Below, in pieces: positions 7,824 to 15,612 of a stretch of DNA of 30,421 nt. Both the position numbers and the translations under genes were made by a program. Every line of letters begins with the position of its first letter. The stretch's first letter is position 1. The stretch is taken from positions 1-30,421 of the forward strand of contig JBFMFE010000066.1 in NCBI GenBank assembly GCA_040752295.1, given 5' to 3'. Below the pieces are notes generated by a model, which saw nothing but the letters and a program-made list of their open reading frames with translations, was not told the DNA's origin and did no database searches. This DNA is from JBFMFE01 sp040752295. Its GTDB lineage: Bacteria > UBP15 > UBA6099 > JBFMBQ01.

Positions 7824-10256
7824 ATGGAAGACCGGTCCCCGGGTAAAAGGGAAACTCTGAAGTTAGGCGTCCCGTTCAGGCTCGCGCTTGCAAGCTCGGT
7901 CTTGCTCGCCGTCGTCGCCGCCGTTTTCGGCTGCTATTCAGTCCGTTCTTTCAGAACCGCAATGGAATCGAGGGAGATCGAGAGGCTTTTTTTCGCCACG
8001 GAGGGCATCGGCTGGCTTGCCGCGCGGATGTGGGACAACGAACTCATGCTCGGCGTAGCCGAAACGTTTCTGAAAGTGGGACTTGAAAAGGAAAACGTCC
8101 CGCTCGAGAGCTACGCTCTGATAAACCCGGACCGGATTTACGTCATGAACAGCGACGATTTCCTCAAGGGGAAACGGGTGGAGGATTCCGAGATACGCGG
8201 GCTTATCGAAAGGGCGGAGAGCGGCGCGGAACCGAGGGACCTGTTCGTACTTTCCCGTGAGAGCGGCATGTTGCGGGTCCTTCTGCCGGTTGACGACCCC
8301 GTGCTGGGGCGCAGGGGATACGTTACAATCGTCTCCTCCATCGCTTTCGTGGAAGAGAGCGTCGCCTCTTTCACGAAGCGCACGGCGGGCGGCGTATTCT
8401 TTCTTTTTCTATTCGCCGTCGGCATAGTTTACTGGCACTCGAGGACGATATTCGCGCCTATCTCGAAGCTGAGGAAAATTATCGAGGCGCTCAACCGGCG
8501 GGGAGAGGTCGAGAAGGTGCACATCAACTCCAACGACGAGGTGCAGGAGCTTTCCCTGTCAATCAACCGGATGATGGACAACTGGAAAAGCCTCTACGAG
8601 GAAGGAGAGAGAAGGCGCGGCGAGGCGGAAGCCCATTCCAGGCTTAACGAGGCCGTGATTGAAAGCATCGCAAGCGGCGTGGTGGTGGTTGACACGGATG
8701 GAACCATCACCCAGATCAACCGCGCCGTGGAGACCAACTCGCGCGTCTCGCGCTCCGCCGCCGTGGGAAAACCGTTCTGGGACGTCTTTCCGGGCTGGGA
8801 GGGTGAAGACCTCCGCAGGCTGATGAGGCGCGTGATGGACGAAGGCGCGGTCTACGTGAACGAGCGCGCACACGTCCCTGCCGCGGACGGCGGGGAACCC
8901 CTCGTTATAAACGTGAACATCCAGCCGATAAGGGACGCGGCGCTTAAAACCGCCGGCGCACTGGTCGTGATAGATTATCTCTCGGACAAAGTCCTCCTCG
9001 AGGAACACCTCCTCAGGGTCAACGAGGAACTCCAGCGGGCGAACAAAGTCAAGACCGAATTCCTCTCCATGGTCTCCCACGAACTCAGAACCCCGCTCAC
9101 GCTTATCAAGATGTACACCTCGATGATGGCTGACCGTAAACTGGGCGCGCTCACCCCCAAACAGGAAAAAGCGCTCTCCGTCATGGGGCGCAGGTGCGAA
9201 AACCTCAACGACATGATAAACGATCTGCTCGACCTCTCCCGCATTGAAACGGGTCAGATGGAGATGGAGTTCGGAAAGACGCGACTCGCCCCCATTATCT
9301 CCGCTACGATTGAAGCGTTCGAACCCGCGATTGCCGAAAAGGAACTCTCTCTTCACGTGGAGATAGAGGACGACCTGCCGCCCGTCTTCGCCGACCCGGA
9401 CAAGCTGTCGCGCGCCCTGGGCAACCTCATCGAGAACGCCGTCAAGTTTACGGACGAGAAAGGCGCCGTCACGGTGACGGGAAAGAGGATGCGCACGGAG
9501 GAAACCCCTGGCGGCGACTACGCCCTCGTGTCCGTGTCCGATACGGGAACCGGCATCCCCGCCTCCGAGTTCTCAAAAATCTTTCAGAAGTTCTACCAGG
9601 TGGACGGCTCGGACACGCGAAAGCACGGCGGCTCCGGACTCGGTCTTTCCATAGTCAGGGAAATCGTGGAACTCCACGGCGGCTCCGTGTGGCTTGAGAG
9701 CGAGCCGGGAAAAGGCTCCACGTTCTACCTGACCGTGCCTTTTTTCAGGGAAGATTTCCAGGGTTTGAGCCTTCCCTCAAGGAAAAAAACGGGACCGGAT
9801 CTCGCGCACGAACCACCCGCGTCCGCCGTCGAAAAGCGAAAAACCGTCGGGAAAATCCTTCTCATTGACGACGACGAGGATTTCCTCGACATGATGAACG
9901 AGGTCCTCAGCCTCGACGGATACGTCGTCGAGAGGGCTTCCGACGGAATTGAGGGACTCGGTAAAATCTTCGACGGCGACCTCCCGGACCTCATCCTGCT
10001 CGACATAACGATGCCCAGAATCTCAGGATACGACCTCTGCCGCTTCATCAGAATGACGGAGGCCGCAAAGGACCTACCCGTGCTGATGCTGACCGCGGCG
10101 GGACACGAGGAACAGATTGCAAGAGGATACGAGGTGGGCGCGTCCGGCTATCTCGTCAAGCCGTTCGAGCTTGAGGATTTCCTCGAAACCGTGAAGTCGC
10201 TGAACGCGCGACGGGAGAAAGACGGAAAGCGGAACCCGGAAGCGGGAACGGATTGA
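7824..10256 (+). CDS. Membrane-bound hybrid sensor histidine kinase
   Basis: An 810-residue sensor kinase. Order: membrane segment 1 (about 17-40), periplasmic sensor (about 41-187), membrane segment 2 (about 188-206), HAMP linker (about 207-260), PAS domain (about 272-385), HisKA with SHELRTP and phospho-His419, HATPase with N-box NLIENAVKF (534-542), G1 DTGTGIP, and G2 GGSGLGLS, then a C-terminal receiver (about 676-792) with acidic IDDDED, phospho-acceptor Asp727 and Lys779. The receiver appended without an HPt domain suggests phosphotransfer to a separate protein or autoregulation. The PhnD-like binding protein gene follows 147 bases later and is a likely ligand-presenting partner. No upstream start fits: the promoter abuts ATG 7824. 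Confidence 0.93.
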   Translation: MEDRSPGKRETLKLGVPFRLALASSVLLAVVAAVFGCYSVRSFRTAMESREIERLFFATEGIGWLAARMWDNELMLGVAETFLKVGLEKENVPLESYALINPDRIYVMNSDDFLKGKRVEDSEIRGLIERAESGAEPRDLFVLSRESGMLRVLLPVDDPVLGRRGYVTIVSSIAFVEESVASFTKRTAGGVFFLFLFAVGIVYWHSRTIFAPISKLRKIIEALNRRGEVEKVHINSNDEVQELSLSINRMMDNWKSLYEEGERRRGEAEAHSRLNEAVIESIASGVVVVDTDGTITQINRAVETNSRVSRSAAVGKPFWDVFPGWEGEDLRRLMRRVMDEGAVYVNERAHVPAADGGEPLVINVNIQPIRDAALKTAGALVVIDYLSDKVLLEEHLLRVNEELQRANKVKTEFLSMVSHELRTPLTLIKMYTSMMADRKLGALTPKQEKALSVMGRRCENLNDMINDLLDLSRIETGQMEMEFGKTRLAPIISATIEAFEPAIAEKELSLHVEIEDDLPPVFADPDKLSRALGNLIENAVKFTDEKGAVTVTGKRMRTEETPGGDYALVSVSDTGTGIPASEFSKIFQKFYQVDGSDTRKHGGSGLGLSIVREIVELHGGSVWLESEPGKGSTFYLTVPFFREDFQGLSLPSRKKTGPDLAHEPPASAVEKRKTVGKILLIDDDEDFLDMMNEVLSLDGYVVERASDGIEGLGKIFDGDLPDLILLDITMPRISGYDLCRFIRMTEAAKDLPVLMLTAAGHEEQIARGYEVGASGYLVKPFELEDFLETVKSLNARREKDGKRNPEAGTD

Positions 10257-10403
10257 GATTTTAACGGGGGATTTTTCCACGAAGAAAACGGGACGTACGG
10301 TCTGCCGTGACACCGTCCTGAAACGTTGGCGGAAGTAAAAGGGCGCGCCGCATCCGGAGGCTGCTTTGACGGCGGGCGATCGAGCGGAAAGGCGGGCAGG
10401 CTG

Positions 10404-11372
10404 ATGAAACGGATGACGCCGCCCGCACTCCTGGCGGTTTCGCTCCTGGCGGTATTTTCCGGGGCATTTGTAACGTCGCCGGTCGTGTGCGGGAGCGAAC
10501 GGCACGGTTTTCACGCCTTCGTCTTACCTGTGCCTGAGGCAGCCGCGTCAAAGTCCATGCTGGCGATGGTGGAAAAGGCGGCGCAGGTGATAACCGACAA
10601 GGTGGGCGTCCGCCTCGTCATAGAGACCGTCACTTACGCGCCCGGCGATAACCCGCTGAACATCGTCGTGAGATATTTCGCGGAGGGAAAGGCTGATTTC
10701 GGGTTCGTGCCGTCTCAGGAGTACGTGGAATACGTTGACGCGGGCGGGGGACTTCTGGAACCTTTCATGACGTTCACGATACTGAAGAAGAAGTACACGA
10801 ACGTGTGCATGTACGTCAGGAAGCGGGACGCTCCGTCGTCCCTGAAAGAACTGAGGGGGTTCAGATGGGGAGGAAGCACGCTGCTGCCCACGCTGAGAAT
10901 CCTCTACGAGCACAAGATAAAGGAACAGATGGACGGGTTCTTTTCAAAGGTCGAGTTCCTGCCGGAGAGCGACTTCCAGGAGTTCATCACGGCGCTCGTT
11001 GAAAACCGCGTGGACGTCGTCACCGCGCACGAGTACGCCATGCGAAACCAGATTCCACTTCACAAGAGGGGGAAGGAAATAACCCCCCTCCTGTGCGCGG
11101 AACACGACCACAACTGGATTTTCGTAAAAAGGGCGACGGTCCCCGAGGACCTCGTCGCCAGGGTGAAAAAGATTTTTTACAAGGCGCACACCGACGCCGA
11201 TTTCGAGCAGTTCCGCTTCGTCTTTTACGCAATCGAGGGGCAGTTCGTGGACTTCGTCCCCGACGGACTCGAACACACCCGCTACATCGTGAACATCCAG
11301 AAGAAGATGGGATGGCACGGGCTGGAGAGGGAATTCCTGAAGGGCAGGGGAAAAACGACCGGGAAAGAGTAA
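10404..11372 (+). CDS. PhnD-like periplasmic substrate-binding protein
   Basis: A 322-residue exported protein: positively charged start MKRM, hydrophobic core PALLAVSLLAVFSGAFV, probable cleavage around residues 26-32. The mature part resembles the phosphate/phosphite/phosphonate-binding family (type 2 periplasmic-binding fold): FGFVPSQEYVEY, VCMYVRKRDAPSSLKELRGFRWG, GRVDVVTAHEYAMR-like block and a C-terminal helical region. ATG 10404 is chosen over ATG 10326 because the signal peptide begins there. No ABC permease or ATPase gene is nearby; the preceding gene is a sensor kinase, so I infer a sensory rather than transport role. The ligand could be an oxyanion or a different small anion; it cannot be read from sequence. 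A TAXI-type assignment is less likely. Confidence 0.75.
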   Translation: MKRMTPPALLAVSLLAVFSGAFVTSPVVCGSERHGFHAFVLPVPEAAASKSMLAMVEKAAQVITDKVGVRLVIETVTYAPGDNPLNIVVRYFAEGKADFGFVPSQEYVEYVDAGGGLLEPFMTFTILKKKYTNVCMYVRKRDAPSSLKELRGFRWGGSTLLPTLRILYEHKIKEQMDGFFSKVEFLPESDFQEFITALVENRVDVVTAHEYAMRNQIPLHKRGKEITPLLCAEHDHNWIFVKRATVPEDLVARVKKIFYKAHTDADFEQFRFVFYAIEGQFVDFVPDGLEHTRYIVNIQKKMGWHGLEREFLKGRGKTTGKE

Positions 11373-11401
11373 AAGTTCGAACGTTTCAGCACGTACCCCG
11401 T

Positions 11402-11430
11402 TTGCCTTTTGCGGGCGGTTAATTTAACAT
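11402..11430 (+). promoter_or_regulatory. Candidate promoter of threonine synthase
   Basis: TTGCCT (11402-11407), 17-base spacer, TAACAT (11425-11430); predicted start near 11437, 78 bases before ATG 11515. It lies in a short AT-rich stretch between two GC-rich genes. Confidence 0.45.
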
Positions 11431-11514
11431 TTAAAGCGAAGCGGCTCGGACGGAATTTCCCCGCCGCGGGATTGCGGACGAGGCGTGAAACGACGAACGG
11501 GGCTGACGGGCGAA

Positions 11515-12867
11515 ATGAAGTTCCGCGCGTGGTTCCAGTGCATAAACAACTGTGAGGGCAGGCATCCGCTCAACGAGATAATCTACGAGTGCCCGGAGTG
11601 CGGCGGACTCCTCGAGGTCGGGCACGACATGGCGCTTCTGCGGAGACGGACGCCCGGCGCATGGAAGCGGCTTTTCGACAAACGGTTCCGCGGGACTCAA
11701 TGGCCTTACGGAAGCTCGGTGTGGGGGAAGAAGGAAATGGTGTGTCCGGCTGTTGACAACGACAACGTGGTTTCCATGTTCGAGGGTGGAAGCAATCTGT
11801 TCTGGGCGGAACGGCTCGGCAGGGAGATAGGCATGCCGGACCTGTGGGTCAAGCAATGCGGGAACAGCCACACCGGGTCGTTCAAGGACCTCGGCATGAC
11901 GGTGCTGGTGTCAATGGTGAAACAGATGATCTCCGAGGGGAAAAACATCCCCGCCGTCGCCTGCGCCTCCACGGGTGACACGTCGGCGGCGCTCGCCGCC
12001 TACTGCGCCGCCGCCGACATCCGCGCGGTTGTGCTCCTTCCCAAGGACAAGGTTTCCAACGCCCAGCTCATACAGCCCATCGCCAATCAAGCGCTGACCA
12101 TATCGCTCGAAACGGATTTCGACGGGTGCATGAAGCTGGTGCGCCGGATGTGCGAGAGGGAAAACGTTTACCTCGCCAACTCGATGAATTCCCTCCGCAT
12201 CGAGGGTCAGAAAACCGTAAGCGTGGAGATAGAGCAGCAGTTCGACTGGGAAACGCCCGACGTCGTCGTCATCCCCGGCGGAAACCTCGGGAACGTGTCC
12301 GCGCTCGGAAAAGGCTTCCTCGAGATGAAGGAAATGGGGCTGATAGACAGACTCCCACGAATCGTGTGCGCGCAGGCTCAGAAAGCGAACCCCCTGTACC
12401 TGAGCTACCTGAAAGGCTTCAGGGAATTCAAGCCGATCCGGGCGGGCAGGACCCTTGCGAGCGCGATTCAGATAGGCAGCCCCGTAAGCATAAACAAGGC
12501 GATTCGCACGATGAAGGCGTTCGATGGAATAGTTGAGCAGGCGACGGAGGACGAACTCGCGAACGCGGCGGCGTACGGTGACAGGACGGGGCTTTTCAAC
12601 TGCCCTCACACAGGCGTCGCCCTCGCCGCTCTGTTCAAGCTTCTGAAAAAGAAGAAAATTGACCCGAAGGCGCGGACGGTCGTCATATCCACCGCCGACG
12701 GGTTGAAATTTCCCGATTTCAAGATAGCGTACCATGAGAACAGGCTGAAAGAGGTGAAGCCGAGACACGCAAACCTTCCGATTACGTTGCCGCCCAAATA
12801 CGAAAAGGTCATGGACGTGGTTTTCAGGGAAATTGAAAAGAGCAGAAAGCCGGGCAAAAAACCGTAG
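11515..12867 (+). CDS. thrC: Threonine synthase
   Basis: PLP enzyme that converts O-phosphohomoserine to L-threonine and phosphate, the last step of threonine synthesis. The 450-residue product has the PLP-lysine motif NSHTGSFKDLGM (Lys at about residue 124), a phosphate-binding Gly-rich loop PGGNLGN, and ACASTGDTSAALAAY, diagnostic of fold-type II. The N-terminus carries two Cys pairs (FQCINNC and YECPECGG) that could form a small zinc ribbon, common in the longer bacterial/archaeal threonine synthases. ATG 11515 matches the family N-terminus; GTG 11485 would add ten residues. No other threonine genes adjoin it. A C-terminal extension of about 40 residues follows VVISTADGLKFPDFK. Confidence 0.88.
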   Translation: MKFRAWFQCINNCEGRHPLNEIIYECPECGGLLEVGHDMALLRRRTPGAWKRLFDKRFRGTQWPYGSSVWGKKEMVCPAVDNDNVVSMFEGGSNLFWAERLGREIGMPDLWVKQCGNSHTGSFKDLGMTVLVSMVKQMISEGKNIPAVACASTGDTSAALAAYCAAADIRAVVLLPKDKVSNAQLIQPIANQALTISLETDFDGCMKLVRRMCERENVYLANSMNSLRIEGQKTVSVEIEQQFDWETPDVVVIPGGNLGNVSALGKGFLEMKEMGLIDRLPRIVCAQAQKANPLYLSYLKGFREFKPIRAGRTLASAIQIGSPVSINKAIRTMKAFDGIVEQATEDELANAAAYGDRTGLFNCPHTGVALAALFKLLKKKKIDPKARTVVISTADGLKFPDFKIAYHENRLKEVKPRHANLPITLPPKYEKVMDVVFREIEKSRKPGKKP

Positions 12868-12878
12868 ATTAAAATTCT

Positions 12879-13020
12879 ACATGTGCAATATTTGGACACC
12901 AATAAAAACCAAACGTTTATAATTAGATAGGCAGTAAATAACGAAGGTGTTTTAGGCGTTTTTAATTGCTCCAACCTGCTTGAAACCATGTGGGCGAATT
13001 TCTTGTGTCCATATTTTGTA
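12879..13020. repeat. Candidate MITE-like element bounded by imperfect inverted repeats
   Basis: Left end ACATGTGCAATATTTGGACA.. at 12879-12899; right end TTGTGTCCATATTTTGTA at 13003-13020. The right end read on the minus strand (TACAAAATATGGACAC) matches TGCAATATTTGGACAC at 13 of 16 positions. A third copy of the left end occurs at 27041-27061 (17 of 21 identical, no gap). Size about 142 bases, no coding capacity. Confidence 0.45.
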
Positions 13021-13120
13021 AAAAACACGAAGCTTATAAAGCATCGTTTTTTGCGCATGTTTTATAAAAAAACGCCCATATTAAAGGCGATTTCTTGATT
13101 TTTGCCCGCGCCGCCGGGTT

Positions 13121-13147
13121 TTGGCAGACATTTTGTGCTTATACAAT
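13121..13147 (+). promoter_or_regulatory. Candidate promoter of the H-protein-like gene
   Basis: TTGGCA (13121-13126), 15 bases, TACAAT (13142-13147); the spacer is short, so a partial -35 one or two bases upstream may be used instead. Leader of about 88 bases to ATG 13242. Confidence 0.4.
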
Positions 13148-13241
13148 CGCAAAATGAGACTCCGCAACGAAGAAACAGCCGGGAATCTTATATGCTGTCA
13201 GGCTGGAGAAATTCAGGAATCTCCGGAAGGGGTGAATTTGA

Positions 13242-14150
13242 ATGACAACGGCTGAAAAACAGAAGCCGGCATCGCAGAAAGAGTGCATATGGATGAAAAT
13301 GGGGCTTGTTTCCTTCAGGATATGTACAAACAATTACCAGTGCGGAAGCTGCGAATTCGACCAGCAGATGCAGAGCGGTGAACTGGGCGCGTCGGGGTTC
13401 GACGCCCTCAGGGAGAAGATGAGGTTCATGCCCGCTTCGCAGAGGAAGTGCCGCTACATGCTCGCGGGGATAGTGGCGTACAAGATATGCTCCAACAGCT
13501 ATGAATGTTACCGGTGTGAATACGACCAGGAGATGGACGCGGCGCTCCAGAGGATTTCCACCTCGTCGTTCGCGCAGAAAAGAAAGACCGCGGCGTTGAA
13601 AAAGCACAAAGTCGCCGGCTACCTGCTCCCTCTCAACCTTTACTACCACAAGGGTCATCTCTGGGTGGAGGCGGGAGAAAAGGAATCGGAGGGCGTCAAG
13701 GTGGGGCTGGACGATTTCGCCCGGAAGCTGGTGGGCGCCGTCACGTACGTCGGGCTGCCGGCGCCGGGGAGAACCGTCAGCGCCGGCGAGAGGCTCTGGT
13801 CGCTGAAAAGCGGAGAGAGAGCAGCCGAAGGTATTTGCCCCGTTGACGGTGTGGTGGTCGCCGTAAACAAAGACCTCGTGGAGAATCCCGACCTGCTGAG
13901 CGGAGACCCGTACGGAAAAGGCTGGCTTTTTACCGTTGAGCCGTCGGATGCCGCGGGCTGTCTTGCGGGACTGATGCGCGAAGAGAGAGCCGAAGAATGG
14001 CTGACGGCTGAGGCGGAGAGGCTTCACCGTATGGCGTCGTCCGCGATTGGTGTTTCTCTTTCAGACGGGGGGCTGCCTGCCGACGACGTATTTCATGGTC
14101 TGGAGCCGGCGGCGTGGAAAAAGAGCGTTGAATCGTTTCTGGTTCCGTAA
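13242..14150 (+). CDS. GcvH-like (biotinyl/lipoyl-fold) protein with tandem N-terminal Cys4 motifs
   Basis: A 302-residue soluble protein of two parts. Residues 15-92 hold two copies of one motif: C15-x12-C28-x5-C34-x2-C37 and C70-x12-C83-x5-C89-x2-C92, each in the frame [WY]M-x2-G-x-V-x-[FY]-[RK]-IC-[TS]-N; these are likely metal or iron-sulfur ligands. Residues about 134-235 align with glycine-cleavage H protein: HKGHLWVEAG, VGLDDFARKLVGAVTYVGLP, VSAGE, CPVDGVVVAVNKDLVENPDLLSGDPYGKGWLF. Aligned without gaps between VSAG and the conserved Pro, the lipoylated lysine position is Glu192; the nearest lysine is 189. No glycine-cleavage genes are nearby. A C-terminal tail of about 65 residues has no match I recognise. 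A GGAAGGGGTG site precedes ATG 13242. Function unknown. Confidence 0.75.
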   Translation: MTTAEKQKPASQKECIWMKMGLVSFRICTNNYQCGSCEFDQQMQSGELGASGFDALREKMRFMPASQRKCRYMLAGIVAYKICSNSYECYRCEYDQEMDAALQRISTSSFAQKRKTAALKKHKVAGYLLPLNLYYHKGHLWVEAGEKESEGVKVGLDDFARKLVGAVTYVGLPAPGRTVSAGERLWSLKSGERAAEGICPVDGVVVAVNKDLVENPDLLSGDPYGKGWLFTVEPSDAAGCLAGLMREERAEEWLTAEAERLHRMASSAIGVSLSDGGLPADDVFHGLEPAAWKKSVESFLVP

Positions 14151-14175
14151 GAACGTCCCGGGGCAACGGTGGGGG

Positions 14176-14201
14176 AAGCCGCCTTCGGGCGGCTTTTCGT
14201 T
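14176..14201 (+). terminator. Intrinsic terminator with UUCG tetraloop
   Basis: AAGCCGCC (14176-14183), loop TTCG, GGCGGCTT (14188-14195), followed by TTCGTTT. A classic rho-independent terminator 25 bases after the stop of the H-protein-like gene. Confidence 0.85.
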
Positions 14202-14257
14202 TCGCGGGGGCGGCGCTCCGTGGAGCGGCGGCGCTTCCAGCGTGCCGGCGGGTCCGT

Positions 14258-15280
14258 TTATCCCAGTGTTCTCCCCACCGCCTTTGCGACGGCGTCCAGT
14301 TCCTTTCTGAGCGAGAGGAAGCTTTTCATGCTGATTGTTTGCTGTCCATCGCTCAGGGCGCTCGCCGGATCGGGGTGAACTTCGAGCATGACGCCGTCGG
14401 CGCCCGCGGCGACCGCCGCCCGCGAGAGCGGGGCGACGAGTTCGACTCTCCCGGTGCCGTGGCTGGGGTCAACCGCGACGGGCAGGTGGGAAAGCTGTTT
14501 TACGGCTGCGACGGCGTTCAGGTCGAGCGTGTTTCGCGTGTGTGTCTCGAACGTGCGTATTCCCCTCTCGCACAGGATTATGTTCTGGTTGCCCTCCTTT
14601 GCTATGTATTCGGCGGCGAGCAGCCATTCCTCGATGGTCGCGGCGAAGCCGCGTTTCAACAGAACGGGCGCCCCGCTTTTCCCCGCCTCCTTGAGAAGCT
14701 CGAAATTGTGCATGTTCCGGGTGCCGATCTGGACGATGTCGCTGTGCTCGGCGACCATACCGACGTCCCGGGGTTCCATGACCTCGGTGACCACCTTGAT
14801 CCCCGTGGCTTTTCTTGCGGCGTCGAGCATCTGGAGTCCTTTCCTGCCGAACCCCTGGAAACTGTAGGGCGACGTGCGGGGCTTGAAGGCGCCCGCGCGG
14901 AGTATTTTCACGCCCGCGCGCATGAGAGCCTTTGCTATCTGGAGGGTCTGTTCCCCGCCCTCCACGGCGCATGGTCCCGCCATCAGGACCACCTTGCGGC
15001 CGCCGATCTTAACGTCTCCCACGTTAACGACCGTCTTTTCCCTGTACTCGGAGCTGACGAGCTTGTAGGGTTTCAGGATCGGCATCACCTTTTCCACGCA
15101 GGGTAGAAAGCTCAACTGCGCCATGAACGCCTCTTTCTCCTCGACGTTCGAGCCTATGGCGCCGATGACGACCCTCTCCTTGCCTTCGGATACGTCCACG
15201 AGGTAGCCTTTCTCCTTCAGCCTTTTGGAAATGTCCTTGATTTCCTTTCGTGAGACTCCGGGTTTCAGCACTATGATCAT
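14258..15280 (-). CDS. aroF: 3-deoxy-7-phosphoheptulonate (DAHP) synthase, type I-beta with FL domain
   Basis: First enzyme of the shikimate pathway: condenses phosphoenolpyruvate and erythrose 4-phosphate. The 340-residue product has an N-terminal ferredoxin-like regulatory domain (about 1-68: MIIVLKPGVSRKEIKDIS..), as in Thermotoga-type enzymes where it mediates Tyr/Phe feedback, followed by the TIM barrel: VLMAGPCAVE (metal-ligand Cys104), GAFKPRTSPYSFQG (residues about 130-143), VPVAVDPSHGTGR-like LPVAVDPSHGTGR, and GVMLEVHPDP. Start ATG 15280 has GAGGGG eight bases upstream; GTG 15289 is too close to that site. Single-gene unit; the 5' side is the palindromic element at 15314-15436. The KDO-8-P synthase relative is excluded by length and the FL domain. 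Confidence 0.92.
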   Translation of the reverse strand: MIIVLKPGVSRKEIKDISKRLKEKGYLVDVSEGKERVVIGAIGSNVEEKEAFMAQLSFLPCVEKVMPILKPYKLVSSEYREKTVVNVGDVKIGGRKVVLMAGPCAVEGGEQTLQIAKALMRAGVKILRAGAFKPRTSPYSFQGFGRKGLQMLDAARKATGIKVVTEVMEPRDVGMVAEHSDIVQIGTRNMHNFELLKEAGKSGAPVLLKRGFAATIEEWLLAAEYIAKEGNQNIILCERGIRTFETHTRNTLDLNAVAAVKQLSHLPVAVDPSHGTGRVELVAPLSRAAVAAGADGVMLEVHPDPASALSDGQQTISMKSFLSLRKELDAVAKAVGRTLG

Positions 15281-15289
15281 CTCAGTCAC

Positions 15290-15612
15290 CCCTCTTGAAA
15301 CTCGTCACCGGAAGCATAAAATACTTTACACCGCCGGGACGCCGAGAGCACAAAGAATGACGGGATGGCGGATTCCCGCTTTTGCGGGAATGACATCTCC
15401 GGCAGTCTTTGTGTCCCGGCTGTTAATATTTTACGCATCTTGTTCCGTCAGCTGTTTAATGCTCCCATCAGTGACCATGGGTTTCAGGGTATTTATTGAC
15501 ATGATTTTTCAGACGCAGGCGGCATCCCCGTATGCCGCCGAAACGGTTTTTCCTCTGGGTCGTTCGTGTTTGCGGTGGTTTCATGCTTTTTTGCATCTAT
15601 GGGGTTAAGGCG
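15290..15612. other. Intergenic region (323 bases) dominated by a palindromic element
   Basis: Between DAHP synthase and DctM. The first part is filled by the palindromic repeat at 15314-15436; after it come a perfect hairpin GGCGGCAT (15518-15525) / ATGCCGCC (15532-15539) with a T-run eight bases later, and ATGC-T6-GCAT near 15583-15596. A possible minus-strand promoter for the DAHP synthase gene, TTGTGC (15348-15353) then TGTAAA 17 bases on, would lie inside the element. I see no gene; the open frames here translate the repeat. Confidence 0.55.
15314..15436. repeat. Nested palindromic repeat (REP/MITE-like), about 123 bases
   Basis: Four nested inverted blocks share one centre: outer GCATAAAATACTTTACA (15314-15330) against TGTTAATATTTTACGC (15421-15436) with few mismatches; GCCGGGAC (15333-15340) / GTCCCGGC (15413-15420); CACAAAGA (15349-15356) / TCTTTGTG (15406-15413); core ATTCCCGC (15372-15379) - TTTT - GCGGGAAT (15384-15391). 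The core with its flanking GATTCCC..GGGAATGAC is the widespread bacterial REP-type sequence whose spurious translation contains PAFAGMT. Confidence 0.7.

Larger units (their letters stand above)
12868..13241. other. AT-rich intergenic region (374 bases) with relic-like inverted repeats
   Basis: This gap is visibly more AT-rich than all flanking genes, especially 12868-13100. It contains an inverted repeat pair described separately (12879-12899 and 13003-13020), a hairpin CGTTTTTT (13045-13052) / AAAAAACG (13067-13074), and a candidate promoter for the downstream gene. Open frames within it on the minus strand are low-complexity and lack a ribosome-binding site; I see no convincing gene. Base composition unlike its neighbours suggests an inserted or decayed element. 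Confidence 0.6.

Noticed and set aside
10404..10500. Lipoprotein signal peptide on the PhnD-like protein (PVVCGSE)
   Set aside because: The residue before Cys is Val; a lipobox needs Gly, Ala or Ser there, so ordinary signal-peptidase I export is more likely.
12606..13058. Minus-strand open frame of 150 codons across the end of thrC and the AT-rich patch
   Set aside because: Half of it is antisense to thrC, the rest is low-complexity Phe/Lys/Ile from AT-rich sequence, and there is no ribosome-binding site.
13122..13138. Sigma-54 promoter (TGGCA..TTG) upstream of the H-protein-like gene
   Set aside because: The essential GG-N10-GC spacing reads GG-N10-GT here; the TTGGCA/TACAAT reading is at least as good.
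15225..15608. Plus-strand open frame containing RIPAFAGMT
   Set aside because: This is the known translation artefact of the ATTCCCGC/GCGGGAATGAC repeat; it overlaps DAHP synthase on the other strand.
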